From contig DHWF01000002.1 of the NCBI GenBank assembly GCA_002413045.1, forward strand, positions 1-64,000: DNA of 64,000 nucleotides, read 5' to 3'. The stretch is from Chloroflexi bacterium UBA5189 (lineage in GTDB: Bacteria; Chloroflexota; Limnocylindria; Limnocylindrales; CSP1-4). The stretch's first letter is position 1. Each line of letters opens with the position of its first letter. Below, piece after piece: positions 1 to 6,947 of the stretch. The position numbers were made by a program, and so were the translations under genes. The notes beneath the pieces are model-generated. The model was not told where the DNA came from, searched no databases, and saw only the letters and a list, made by a program, of their open reading frames with translations.

Positions 1-464
1 TGGGTCAGGACGCCGGAGAGGGCGAGGATGATCAGCAGGAACGGGAACGCCAGCACCAGGTCCATGAACCGCCCGATGATCGAGTCGGTCAGGCCGCCCG
101 TGTAGCCGGCGACGATCCCGATGACCGTACCGAGTGTCACGGTGATCAAGGTGGCGCTGGTCGCGATGATCAGCGAGATCCGGAGGCCGAAGATCAGCTG
201 GGCGAAGATGTCGCGCCCGGTGCCCCACTCCACGCCGAGGATGTGCTGGGGGCTGATCCCGCCGTTCGGGAGGTTCGGCCTGCCGCCGAAGTTGCTGATC
301 GCCGATGAGTCGAGCGTGTACGGGCTGATCTTGAGCGCCGTCAGGATGAACGGCCCCACGATCGCGATCAGGTACATCGCGACGACGATGACGAGGCAGA
401 TCATGGCGACACGGTCGCGGCGGAGGCGCGCCCAGACAATCTGCCGGAGACTACGACCGACCAT
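1..464 (-). CDS. ABC transporter permease, DppC/OppC type (3' end cut by window)
   Basis: The minus-strand frame starts with ATG at 464, preceded by an AGGGGAG-type Shine-Dalgarno sequence. It runs off the left edge after about 154 codons. The N-terminus has a short basic segment (VGRSLRQIVWARLRRDR) followed by a transmembrane helix, the usual OppC_N arrangement. It is followed by a periplasmic stretch and then the start of the BPD_transp_1 domain (LRISLIIATSATLITVTLG, GIVAGYTGG, DSIIGRFMDLVLAFPFLL). This layout is typical of the second permease of dipeptide, oligopeptide or nickel ABC importers. The substrate cannot be told from this fragment and partner genes would lie outside the window. 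Confidence 0.85.
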   Translation of the reverse strand, partial: MVGRSLRQIVWARLRRDRVAMICLVIVVAMYLIAIVGPFILTALKISPYTLDSSAISNFGGRPNLPNGGISPQHILGVEWGTGRDIFAQLIFGLRISLIIATSATLITVTLGTVIGIVAGYTGGLTDSIIGRFMDLVLAFPFLLIILALSGVLT

Positions 465-571
465 GTGATGGCTCCCCTCGTCGACGGCCACGGACCTGCC
501 GCCCGCTCGAGCGAGGTGTAGATCCACGAGGAACCCGTCGTCAAGTCCGCCGACGTTACGCTGCCGGGGTC
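465..571. promoter_or_regulatory. Divergent intergenic region between the ABC permease and the M14 peptidase
   Basis: These 107 bp hold both promoters. On the plus strand a TACGCT hexamer (557-562) lies 9 nt before the ATG at 572 and could give a near-leaderless transcript. On the minus strand only the Shine-Dalgarno of the permease is clear. No terminator or operator was recognised. Confidence 0.4.
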
Positions 572-1813
572 ATGGCGACGCTCGCCGGCGCTGGCACTCG
601 CACCCGGGTCGTCCTCGGCGTCGTCGCGCTGGTCGCGGTCGCCGCTGCGGCAGTGACGATCGGGACCACCGGCCCAACGGCCACTCGGACGCCCAGCTTG
701 CCCCTGGCGCTCGCGTCCGCGACGGCGGCACCACTCGGGACGCTCGGCCCACCGTCGCCCGCCCCTCCGAGCATCGGTCCGGTCGTCAGCCTGATGCCAA
801 CGCCCTCGCCGCCCCCCGCACTTCCGCCCTGCCCTTCCGAGACCGAGCACTTCCCGGCCGGCTACGCGGCATATCACACGTACGCGGAGCTTTGTCGGGC
901 GGTCGTCGCCGCCGCCGCGGCGCACCCGGACATCGCGCGGCTGACGTCCATCGGGATCAGCTGGCAAGGTCGCCAGATCTTCGCGATGGAGATCAGCGCC
1001 CACCTCGCCGACGGAACCCACCCGCCGGGCGTCCTCTTCGATGGCGGGACCCACGGACTGGAGCACCTGTCGGTGGAGATGCCGCTCGCGATCATGGGCT
1101 GGCTGCTCGATGGGTACGGGAAGGACGCGACGGTGACCCGGCTCGTGCAGACGCGGGCGATCTTCCTTGTGTTCGACGTCAACCCGGACGGGGCCGCGTT
1201 CGACATCGCCGGCGGCCGCTTCCACGAGTGGCGCAAGAACCACCAGCCGAACGCGGACGGCACGATCGGCACCGATCTCAACCGCAACTACGACGACCAC
1301 TGGGGCTGCTGCGGGCTGGTGAGCGCGAAACCCGGGAGCTCGTACTACCGCGGCGGGGCGCCCTTCTCGGCGCTGGAGACGCAGGCGATGCGCGACTTCG
1401 TCGAGCGCCAGGTGTTCGGCGGCCACCAGGAGATTCGAGCGGCGGTCGCGTTCCACACGTCGGGCCGGCTCATCCTGTGGCCGTACGGCTATACCCGGAC
1501 CGCGATCCCTGACGACATGACGGCCGGCGACCATGCCGTCCTCGTGGCGCTCGCGAAGCACATGGCGAAGCTGAACGGGTACATCGCCGAACAGGCAAGC
1601 TCCCTGTACGTCGATAGCGGCACCGCCCGCGACTGGTATTTCGGCGAGCAGGGCATCTACGCGTTCACGGTCGAGCTCGGCACCGGGACGTACCAGCGGT
1701 CCTCCGTCATCGCCAGCGAGACGGCGCGCAATCGCGCGGCCGTGCTGTACCTGATCGAGATGGCCGGTTGCCCCTCCAAGGCGATCGAAACGTCGGCGGC
1801 TTCCTGCGGCTGA
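572..1813 (+). CDS. Secreted zinc carboxypeptidase, peptidase family M14
   Basis: This 413-residue protein has an N-terminal membrane anchor or signal (about residues 12-31) and a Pro/Thr/Ala-rich linker to about residue 85, so the catalytic domain should lie outside the membrane. The M14 zinc site is visible. H161 and E164 form the HxxE motif in GGTHGLEH, the third ligand is probably H295 in AVAFHTSG, and the general base is probably E369 in FTVELGTG. The substrate-binding segment GTDLNRNYDDHWG (about 233-245) is also typical of the family. The expected reaction is zinc-dependent removal of C-terminal residues from peptides. It stands alone, with the racemase gene 34 bp downstream on the same strand. 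Substrate specificity cannot be assigned. Confidence 0.88.
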   Translation: MATLAGAGTRTRVVLGVVALVAVAAAAVTIGTTGPTATRTPSLPLALASATAAPLGTLGPPSPAPPSIGPVVSLMPTPSPPPALPPCPSETEHFPAGYAAYHTYAELCRAVVAAAAAHPDIARLTSIGISWQGRQIFAMEISAHLADGTHPPGVLFDGGTHGLEHLSVEMPLAIMGWLLDGYGKDATVTRLVQTRAIFLVFDVNPDGAAFDIAGGRFHEWRKNHQPNADGTIGTDLNRNYDDHWGCCGLVSAKPGSSYYRGGAPFSALETQAMRDFVERQVFGGHQEIRAAVAFHTSGRLILWPYGYTRTAIPDDMTAGDHAVLVALAKHMAKLNGYIAEQASSLYVDSGTARDWYFGEQGIYAFTVELGTGTYQRSSVIASETARNRAAVLYLIEMAGCPSKAIETSAASCG

Positions 1814-1847
1814 GCCGGCCCGGACGTTCCGGCATCATGACGGGGTC

Positions 1848-2921
1848 ATGGATGCCCCCCGGGATCCCCTCGCCGCGCTCCGATGGGCGCCCGCGCGACC
1901 GGTGATGACCGTGGTCGGGTGCCACGCGGGCGGCGAGATCGGGAACGTCATCGTGGCGGGGGTCGAGCCGCCGCCGGGCGCGACCGTCTTCGAGCAGATG
2001 CAGGCGATGGCCGCCGACGACTCGATCCGGAAGCTGCTGCTCCACGAGCCGCGCGGCAGCGTGGCGGTCCACTCCAACCTCATCGTCCCGTCGAAGCGGG
2101 CGGACTGCGCCTTCGGCTACATCATCATGGAGCCGACCGAGTACCCGGCGATGTCCGGCTCGAACACGATCTGCGTCGCCACCGTCCTGCTCGAGACCGT
2201 CATGGTCGAGATGCTCGAGCCGGTCACAGCGGTGCGCCTCGAAGCCCCCGGTGGCCCGATCGACGTGACCGCCGGCTGCCGGGCCGGCAAGGTCGAGTGG
2301 GTCGAGTTCGAGAACGTGCCGTGCTTCGCCGACCGCCTCGACGCGCCGCTCGAGGTCGAGGGGCTCGGGACCCTCACCGTCGATGTCGTGTTCGGGGGCA
2401 TGTGGTACGCGATCGCCAACGCCCGCGCCCTCGGGTTCGCGCTCGAGCCGTCCGAGGCGCGCGAGCTGTCCCGCGTCGGCGAGTTGATCCGCGCCGCGGC
2501 TCGCGAGCAGCTCCCGTGCGTCCACCCGACGAACCCGGCCATCGAGGGCGTCAGCATCGTCCAGATCGCGGAGCCGTGGCAGGGCCTTGGTGTGGTGTCG
2601 AAGAACGCGGTCGTCGTGGCCCCCGGCCGGCTCGACCGGTCGGCAACCGGCACGGGCCTGTCGGCGCGCATCGCGGCGCTCCATGCCCGCGGGCTGATGG
2701 GCGTCGGCGACTCGATGACCCACGCCTCGGTCATCGGCTCCACGTTCGACGGGCGGATCGTGCGCGAGATCGACCTCGCGGGGACGCGGGCGATCGTGCC
2801 GGCGATCCGCGGTAGCGCCTGGATCACCGGCGTGACGCAGGTCGTGGTGGACCCGACCGACCCGTTCCCCGAGGGCTACCTGCTCTCCGACACCTGGCCC
2901 GGGGAGGATGTCCAGCGCTGA
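1848..2921 (+). CDS. Proline racemase superfamily protein with a Ser/Thr catalytic pair
   Basis: This 357-residue protein belongs to the proline racemase / hydroxyproline epimerase / trans-3-hydroxyproline dehydratase superfamily. It has the GGE segment near residue 28, the YPAMSGSNTIC motif and the DRSATGTGLSA motif. In true racemases two cysteines act as acid and base (MCGH and SPCGTG). Here they are Ser103 and Thr267. Known Cys/Thr members are trans-3-hydroxy-L-proline dehydratases, so racemisation or epimerisation is unlikely and a dehydratase-like or other reaction is more plausible. The gene follows the M14 peptidase on the same strand, which could fit use of proline-rich peptides, but this is only context. 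It is convergent with the next gene, with a 9 bp gap. Confidence 0.8.
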   Translation: MDAPRDPLAALRWAPARPVMTVVGCHAGGEIGNVIVAGVEPPPGATVFEQMQAMAADDSIRKLLLHEPRGSVAVHSNLIVPSKRADCAFGYIIMEPTEYPAMSGSNTICVATVLLETVMVEMLEPVTAVRLEAPGGPIDVTAGCRAGKVEWVEFENVPCFADRLDAPLEVEGLGTLTVDVVFGGMWYAIANARALGFALEPSEARELSRVGELIRAAAREQLPCVHPTNPAIEGVSIVQIAEPWQGLGVVSKNAVVVAPGRLDRSATGTGLSARIAALHARGLMGVGDSMTHASVIGSTFDGRIVREIDLAGTRAIVPAIRGSAWITGVTQVVVDPTDPFPEGYLLSDTWPGEDVQR

Positions 2922-2930
2922 CCGCCCGAG

Positions 2931-3947
2931 TCAGCCCTGCTTGCCCTGGTCGCCGCCGCCGGCCTTCAGCTTGGATCCCTGGATGATCTTCCTCGGCCCG
3001 TACTTGACCCGGATCTCTTCGACGAACGCCGGCGAGAGGGGTCCGGGAACCTGGAACTGGCTTGCCGGGGCGATCTCCTCGACGACGGCGTCCTTTGGGA
3101 CGTTCTTCGGGTCCTTCGCCGGCGCCGCATGGGTCTCGTGGTACATCCGGCCGTCCCGAGCGATCGTGAGCTCCCACATCCAGGCGAAGAACGAGCCCGG
3201 CTCGACGGCGAGCACGTCACGCTGCTTCGCGTCGCTCGGCGAACGGCCCTCTGGCCGCAGATCCTTCGGCAACGCCGCGACGTAGCGCCCCCACAGGGCG
3301 TCCCTGGCGGCGTCCGGGGTCGCCTCGGGCGGCCCCGGCTTCTCGGCGAACGTATTGATCGTGTCCTTGACCGTCTTCCAGGTCAGCTCCCAGGCGAGCT
3401 TTGCATCGTCCCTGTGCTCGTCCTCGCCCTGCTCGAGCTTCTTCTCCCAGTCGTGGCTGACGTCGAGGAAGGTGCCCTCGGCGGTCTTGAACCGACCTTG
3501 CTTCGGCCACCACTCCTCGATCTTGGGCTCGGGGATGGACCCGATCTTCTGCGTCCGGGTGGTGAAGCCGCCGGGCCCCTTGGTCGCCGGCTCGACCCGC
3601 ATGATCGGAGGCTCGTCCATGATCGTGCGTTTCGTCAGCGCGATCGTCGACTTGTTCGCCGTCTTCTCGCGGATCGACTGGATCCCGTTCTCTGGGTTCA
3701 TGCCCTCGCGGGTGAGCTCCATCCGGTCGATGGACGTGACGCCCTCGGCGCTCCGACCGCTCTGCAGCGCACCTGTAACCGCCGTGTTGCCGGCCAGGCG
3801 CTGAAGCTCGAGCACGCCCTCCTGCTCGGCCGAGAGTCCGTGGTGCGTTCGGGGACGGCGGCTGGGTGTGCCATCGGCCGTTCGCTCACCCCGACCTGAG
3901 GTGGCACCTCGCTGGTTCGCCCAGACCGACCCAACTCGCTGACGCAT
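2931..3947 (-). CDS. Orphan LQRLAGN-motif protein, eCIS-associated type, function unknown
   Basis: This 338-residue soluble protein has an ATG start at 3947 with a strong GGAGGG Shine-Dalgarno. Residues about 48-57 read LQRLAGNTAV, which matches the LQR-x-AGN-x-AV motif found near the N-terminus of many proteins associated with extracellular contractile injection systems (eCIS) and DUF4157 proteins in Chloroflexota and Actinobacteria. The 45 residues before it are basic and look disordered. The rest is charged, with WELTWKTVKDTI, FFAWMWELTIARDGRMYHETH and a Lys/Gly-rich tail. I recognise no catalytic domain and no signal peptide. No sheath, baseplate or AAA ATPase gene of an eCIS lies in the window. 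It could be a cargo or a toxin fragment; the function is not assigned. Confidence 0.7.
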   Translation of the reverse strand: MRQRVGSVWANQRGATSGRGERTADGTPSRRPRTHHGLSAEQEGVLELQRLAGNTAVTGALQSGRSAEGVTSIDRMELTREGMNPENGIQSIREKTANKSTIALTKRTIMDEPPIMRVEPATKGPGGFTTRTQKIGSIPEPKIEEWWPKQGRFKTAEGTFLDVSHDWEKKLEQGEDEHRDDAKLAWELTWKTVKDTINTFAEKPGPPEATPDAARDALWGRYVAALPKDLRPEGRSPSDAKQRDVLAVEPGSFFAWMWELTIARDGRMYHETHAAPAKDPKNVPKDAVVEEIAPASQFQVPGPLSPAFVEEIRVKYGPRKIIQGSKLKAGGGDQGKQG

Positions 3948-3986
3948 CGATCGCCCTCCGACGGCAGGGCGAGTTTAGCCCGAATG

Positions 3987-4004
3987 TCTGCCCCTTCGGG
4001 CAGC
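3987..4004 (-). terminator. Hairpin after the sulfur-carrier gene
   Basis: On the minus strand the sequence CTGCCCGAAGGGGCAG folds into a 6 bp GC stem with a small loop, starting just after the stop codon of the MoaD-like gene. No U-tract follows, so it is a possible but unproven terminator. Confidence 0.4.
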
Positions 4005-4005
4005 G

Positions 4006-4278
4006 TCAGCCGCCGGACATCGCGGGCAGCAGCAGGACTCGGTCGGCGGCGCCGACGACGGTGTCGAGCGCGTCCAGATAGCGGGCATCGGTGTCGTTCA
4101 CGAAGACGTTGACGAACCGGTTCAGCTGCCCGTTCACGTCGAGGAGCTGGGCACCCAGGACGGGATGGGCGGCGACCAGGCCATCGATGACCTCGCGCAG
4201 CGTCGCGCCGGAAATCTCGATGTCCTTGGCGCCGCCGGTTGCGGCGCGCATCGCCGAGGGGATTCGAACCGTGCTCAT
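4006..4278 (-). CDS. MoaD/ThiS/CysO-family ubiquitin-like sulfur carrier protein
   Basis: This small protein of 90 residues has the beta-grasp pattern of MoaD/CysO carriers. It begins MSTVRIPSAMR, contains a DLNGQLNRFVNVFVND-like central strand (VNGQLNRFVNVFVNDTD) and ends in VLLLPAMSGG. The exposed C-terminal Gly-Gly is the residue pair that is adenylated and thiocarboxylated. The ATG at 4278 overlaps the TGA of the upstream PLP enzyme as ATGA, which decides the start and implies translational coupling. It shares the SAM-I riboswitch of that gene. No molybdopterin-synthase partner gene (moaE) is nearby. A role as sulfur donor to the neighbouring PLP enzyme, as CysO is to CysM in Mycobacterium tuberculosis, is an inference. 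Confidence 0.85.
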   Translation of the reverse strand: MSTVRIPSAMRAATGGAKDIEISGATLREVIDGLVAAHPVLGAQLLDVNGQLNRFVNVFVNDTDARYLDALDTVVGAADRVLLLPAMSGG

Positions 4279-5579
4279 GCCCGTCCCTCCAACCACGTCT
4301 CGACGGCCGAGAAGCTCGGCCGGATCGGTGCAGCGAGCCCGGGTCGGCCCAGCCCACCGCGCTGCTCCGGCGCGCGGAATCGCCGAGCATCGGGTGTCTT
4401 GAGGCCGTTGCCAGACAGGATCACGACCACCTCGTCCCCGTCGCGGATCACGCCGCGGCGCCTCGCGGCCGCAGCTGCCGCGACGGTCACGCCGCCCGCG
4501 GTTTCGGCATAGATCCCTTCCAGCTGGGCAACGTCACGGATGGCGGCGGCAGTGTCCGCGTCCGGGATCGATTCCACGGATCCATGCGTCGCTCGTGCCA
4601 ATGCGAGGGCGCCATCGCCGTCAGCGGGACTGCCGATCGCGAGTGACCGGACGATCGTGTCCGGCGTCCGGACCGGCGACCAGGTGGCGCTGCCGCTGCC
4701 CCAGGCATCGGCAACCGGCCCGCAGCCAGCGGCCTGCCCGCCGACGAACCGAACCGGACGCCGTTCGATCAAGCCGATTCGCGCGAGCTCGTCGAAGCCA
4801 CGGCCGAGCTTCGTGAACAGCGCGCCGGACGCGATCGGTGCGACGACCACGTCGGGTGTCCGCCAGCCGAGTCCCTCGGCGATCTCGAAGGCGAGGGTCT
4901 TGGAGCCCTCCGCGTAGAACGGCCGGAGGTTGACGTTCACGAAGCCCCAGCCGGTCTCGGTCGCCAGCTCGAGGCACAGTCGGTTGACGTCGTCGTACGT
5001 GCCCTCGATCGGCGCCACCGTTGCGCCATACGCGAGCGCGTGATCGATCTTCGCCGGCTCCAGATCGGCAGGGACGAAGACGTAGGCCGGCAGTCCGATC
5101 GCTGCCGCGGCCGCCGCAGTGGCACCTGCCAGGTTGCCGGTCGAGGCGCAGGCCAGGGCCTCGAGACCGAGCTCGACTGCCCGCGCGGCCGCCACCGCGA
5201 CGGCCCGGTCCTTGAACGACAGCGTCGGATTGCGCGTGTCGTCCTTGATCCAGAGCTGGTCGATCCCGATCCTGTCCCCGAGTCGATCGGCGCGAACCAG
5301 TGGCGTCGATCCGACAGCCAGGCCGCGCTTCGGCGGCTCGACGACGGGCAGCAGCTCGCGGTACCGCCAGATGCCGGGCGGGCGGGCGGAGATCGCATCG
5401 CGGTCGAGGATCGCGGCCACCAGGTCAAGGTCGTAGCGAGCCTCCAGGGGGCCGAAGCACGCCGGACAGACGAAGGCCAGCGGCGTCGAGTCGGATCGCC
5501 CGCAGTTTCGGCAGGCGAGGCCGCGGAGGCGGTCCGTCGCCGGTTCCTGCGTTGGGAGCGGCGGCAGGGCGGTTGTCAT
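4275..5579 (-). CDS. Threonine-synthase-like PLP enzyme (fold type II) under a SAM-I riboswitch
   Basis: This 434-residue enzyme starts with ATG at 5579 behind GGAGG with 6 nt spacing. An N-terminal zinc ribbon (C23, C26, C38, C41) precedes the fold-type-II PLP domain. K123 in NPTLSFKDRAV should hold the PLP, and ASTGNLAGA and a Ser/Gly-rich loop should bind phosphate. The sequence resembles threonine synthases, which convert O-phosphohomoserine to threonine. However, the gene sits behind a SAM-I riboswitch and overlaps a sulfur-carrier gene, which is odd for plain threonine synthesis. An alternative is a sulfhydrylase making homocysteine or cysteine from a phosphorylated substrate and a thiocarboxylated carrier. 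ThrC is the conservative name. Confidence 0.8.
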   Translation of the reverse strand: MTTALPPLPTQEPATDRLRGLACRNCGRSDSTPLAFVCPACFGPLEARYDLDLVAAILDRDAISARPPGIWRYRELLPVVEPPKRGLAVGSTPLVRADRLGDRIGIDQLWIKDDTRNPTLSFKDRAVAVAAARAVELGLEALACASTGNLAGATAAAAAAIGLPAYVFVPADLEPAKIDHALAYGATVAPIEGTYDDVNRLCLELATETGWGFVNVNLRPFYAEGSKTLAFEIAEGLGWRTPDVVVAPIASGALFTKLGRGFDELARIGLIERRPVRFVGGQAAGCGPVADAWGSGSATWSPVRTPDTIVRSLAIGSPADGDGALALARATHGSVESIPDADTAAAIRDVAQLEGIYAETAGGVTVAAAAAARRRGVIRDGDEVVVILSGNGLKTPDARRFRAPEQRGGLGRPGLAAPIRPSFSAVETWLEGRA

Positions 5580-5583
5580 GGGA

Positions 5584-5623
5584 ATCCTCCGGTGGGGGCG
5601 CGGCGCCTTCGGGACCGGAGAAT
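5584..5623 (-). promoter_or_regulatory. Hairpin that can sequester the ribosome binding site of the PLP-enzyme gene
   Basis: On the transcript, ATTCTCCGGT (5623-5614) can pair with ACCGGAGGAT (5593-5584), with one G-U pair. The second arm contains the GGAGG Shine-Dalgarno sequence. This suggests that the upstream SAM-I aptamer acts, at least partly, on translation initiation. Confidence 0.55.
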
Positions 5624-5626
5624 CGG

Positions 5627-5654
5627 GAGACCCTTCCTGCACGGGAAGGGTCTC
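5627..5654 (-). terminator. Perfect 11-bp hairpin between aptamer and gene
   Basis: GAGACCCTTCC and GGAAGGGTCTC form an 11 bp stem with a 6 nt loop, just downstream of the SAM-I aptamer. There is no U-run after it, so it may be a terminator stem of a GC-rich host or a structural part of the expression platform. Confidence 0.5.
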
Positions 5655-5666
5655 GACGGGAGTGCC

Positions 5667-5771
5667 CCTTATCTCGCAGGAGAACCTGCCCGGAATTGGC
5701 ACCTTGCCGGCTCTTCGCCGGTAGGTTGTCGTGGCATCGCAGGGCCGGTCCCTCCGCCACTCTTGATAAGC
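5667..5771 (-). promoter_or_regulatory. SAM-I (S-box) riboswitch aptamer
   Basis: The minus strand matches the S-box consensus throughout. CTTATC and GATAAGG form P1, followed by AAGAGTGGCGGAGGGAC, CGGCCCTGCGATGCCACGAC with ACAACC, then a P3 stem CCGGC/GCCGG. The conserved AAGGTGCCAATTCC follows, and a P4 stem GCAGG/CCTGC closes the aptamer before P1. It lies about 90 nt before the ATG of the PLP enzyme. In this family SAM binding stabilises P1 and turns off sulfur-metabolism genes, so the enzyme and its sulfur carrier should be expressed when SAM is low. Confidence 0.93.
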
Positions 5772-5963
5772 GCTCTTCAGTTGTCGGCGGATGCTACTAG
5801 ACTGCGGCGGTGATCGCACGCCGCCGGATCGACTGCCTCTGTCCGTAGGCGGGAGGAGCTCGCTCCCCCGTCCGGCAGACTCGCTGCGGCATCCCGCGCA
5901 GGTCCCGCCCTCGGCTCCTCTCGCCAGTGATCCCTCTCCCGTGACACATCGAGGAGTCGCTTC
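5772..5963. other. Intergenic region upstream of the DUF4395-thioredoxin gene
   Basis: This stretch separates the divergent riboswitch unit from the plus-strand gene at 5964. It contains small GC hairpins (GCGGCG/CGCCGC near 5805-5825, GGGAG/CTCCC near 5850-5867) and the Shine-Dalgarno GAGGAG at 5951-5956. I recognise no known RNA family or convincing promoter. Confidence 0.3.
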
Positions 5964-6674
5964 GTGCGCGCGCAACCCAGCATCGCCGACCCGTTTCGTG
6001 ATCTCGACGTCATCGACAGCCGTGCCCCGCGCTTCAACCAGACCGTCGTCGGCCTCGGCTCGCTCATCGCCATCCTGACCGGCTGGTGGCCGATCCTGGC
6101 CGCCCTGGCCCTGCAACTGGGCGTCGGCCTGCGGTTCGGGCGCCGGTACTGTCTGCCGTGCCTCGCCTATTTCAAGCTCATCCAGCCGCGATTCGGCGAG
6201 GGCCCGATCGAGGATTCACGGCCGCCGCGGTTCGCGAACCAGATCGGCGTCACCGTCCTGACCGCCGCCTCACTGGCGTACGTCGCGGGCCTGCAATGGC
6301 TCGGGATCGGGCTCGGCGGCCTTGTTGCGACGCTCGCGCTCCTCGCCGCGACGACCGGGTTCTGCGCGGGCTGCGAGCTCTACCGTCTCGGGGCGAGGTT
6401 GCAGGGCATCCGAGGGCGACGTCTCGATCGCATCGATCCGAGCGACGTTGATCTCGGAAGCCCACGTGCGAGGGAAACCGTCGTGAGCTTCGGACACCCG
6501 CTGTGCACCGACTGCCAGCAGCTCGAGGCCGAAGTTCGGGCGTCCGGCCGGCGGCTCGTCACGGTCGACGTTCGCAGCCAGAGGGACCTCGCCCGCAAGT
6601 ATGGGATCGCACTCGTCCCCACCGCCGTGGTCGTTACCCCGGACGGTTGGGTGACGACACGCCTGGCAGGCTGA
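5964..6674 (+). CDS. DUF4395 membrane domain fused to a thioredoxin-like domain
   Basis: This 236-residue protein starts with GTG at 5964 behind GAGGAG (7 nt spacing). The first ~135 residues form a DUF4395 domain: a DSRAPRFNQTVVG segment, several hydrophobic helices and cysteine pairs in YCLPCLAYFK and FCAGCELY. The C-terminal ~80 residues look like a thioredoxin fold, with CTDCQQLE as the CxxC redox motif and an ARKYGIALVPTAVVVTPDG strand containing the cis-Pro region. A membrane-linked thiol-disulfide or thiol-transfer role is likely. It lies back to back with the SAM-riboswitch unit, which hints at sulfur metabolism but does not prove it. Confidence 0.75.
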   Translation: MRAQPSIADPFRDLDVIDSRAPRFNQTVVGLGSLIAILTGWWPILAALALQLGVGLRFGRRYCLPCLAYFKLIQPRFGEGPIEDSRPPRFANQIGVTVLTAASLAYVAGLQWLGIGLGGLVATLALLAATTGFCAGCELYRLGARLQGIRGRRLDRIDPSDVDLGSPRARETVVSFGHPLCTDCQQLEAEVRASGRRLVTVDVRSQRDLARKYGIALVPTAVVVTPDGWVTTRLAG

Positions 6675-6947
6675 GGAAAAAAGAGCAGCCCCAAGGCACG
6701 TCCGTCGCCGGGGGAACGACGTCGCAGCCTCGGGGCCTGCAACGGTGGACAACGAACATCTGGACACCGCGTTAGGGGCCCGGTGCGAATTGGCACCAGC
6801 GGGCACCCGCCGCGATCCGATGCGCCGCCGGCCGCGTAGGTCCGATGGGGCCCTGTCGTCGTGCCGACGGGGCTCCTCCACACCGCCGCGGCGAGTCACG
6901 GATCGGACATCCGGGGAGTGCCACAATCAGCGCCCACGGAGGTGCGG
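6675..6947. other. 273-bp intergenic region with several short hairpins
   Basis: No gene is supported here. It contains GGTGCGAATTGGCACC (perfect 5 bp stem), GCGGG/CCGC, GGTG/CACC and GCAG/CTGC stems, and ends with the Shine-Dalgarno GGAGGT at 6938-6943 for the next gene. It could be a structured 5' leader of the molybdo-oxidoreductase, but I cannot match it to a known riboswitch, including Moco or tungsten cofactor motifs. Confidence 0.3.

Noticed and set aside
401..1561. 386-codon minus-strand frame antisense to the M14 peptidase
   Set aside because: No recognisable motifs, His/Arg/Val-rich shadow composition, and the plus-strand frame has the zinc site.
4255..4272. A GGTTCGAATCCCC-like T-loop on the minus strand, suggesting a tRNA
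   Set aside because: It lies inside the MoaD-like gene and encodes the conserved VRIPSAM start. No acceptor stem, anticodon loop or CCA end can be formed around it.
6780..6830. Reverse-strand GGTGCCAATTC-like segment resembling a SAM-I core
   Set aside because: Only this short stretch matches; P1, P2 and the GGAGGGAC region are absent, in contrast to the complete aptamer at 5667-5771.
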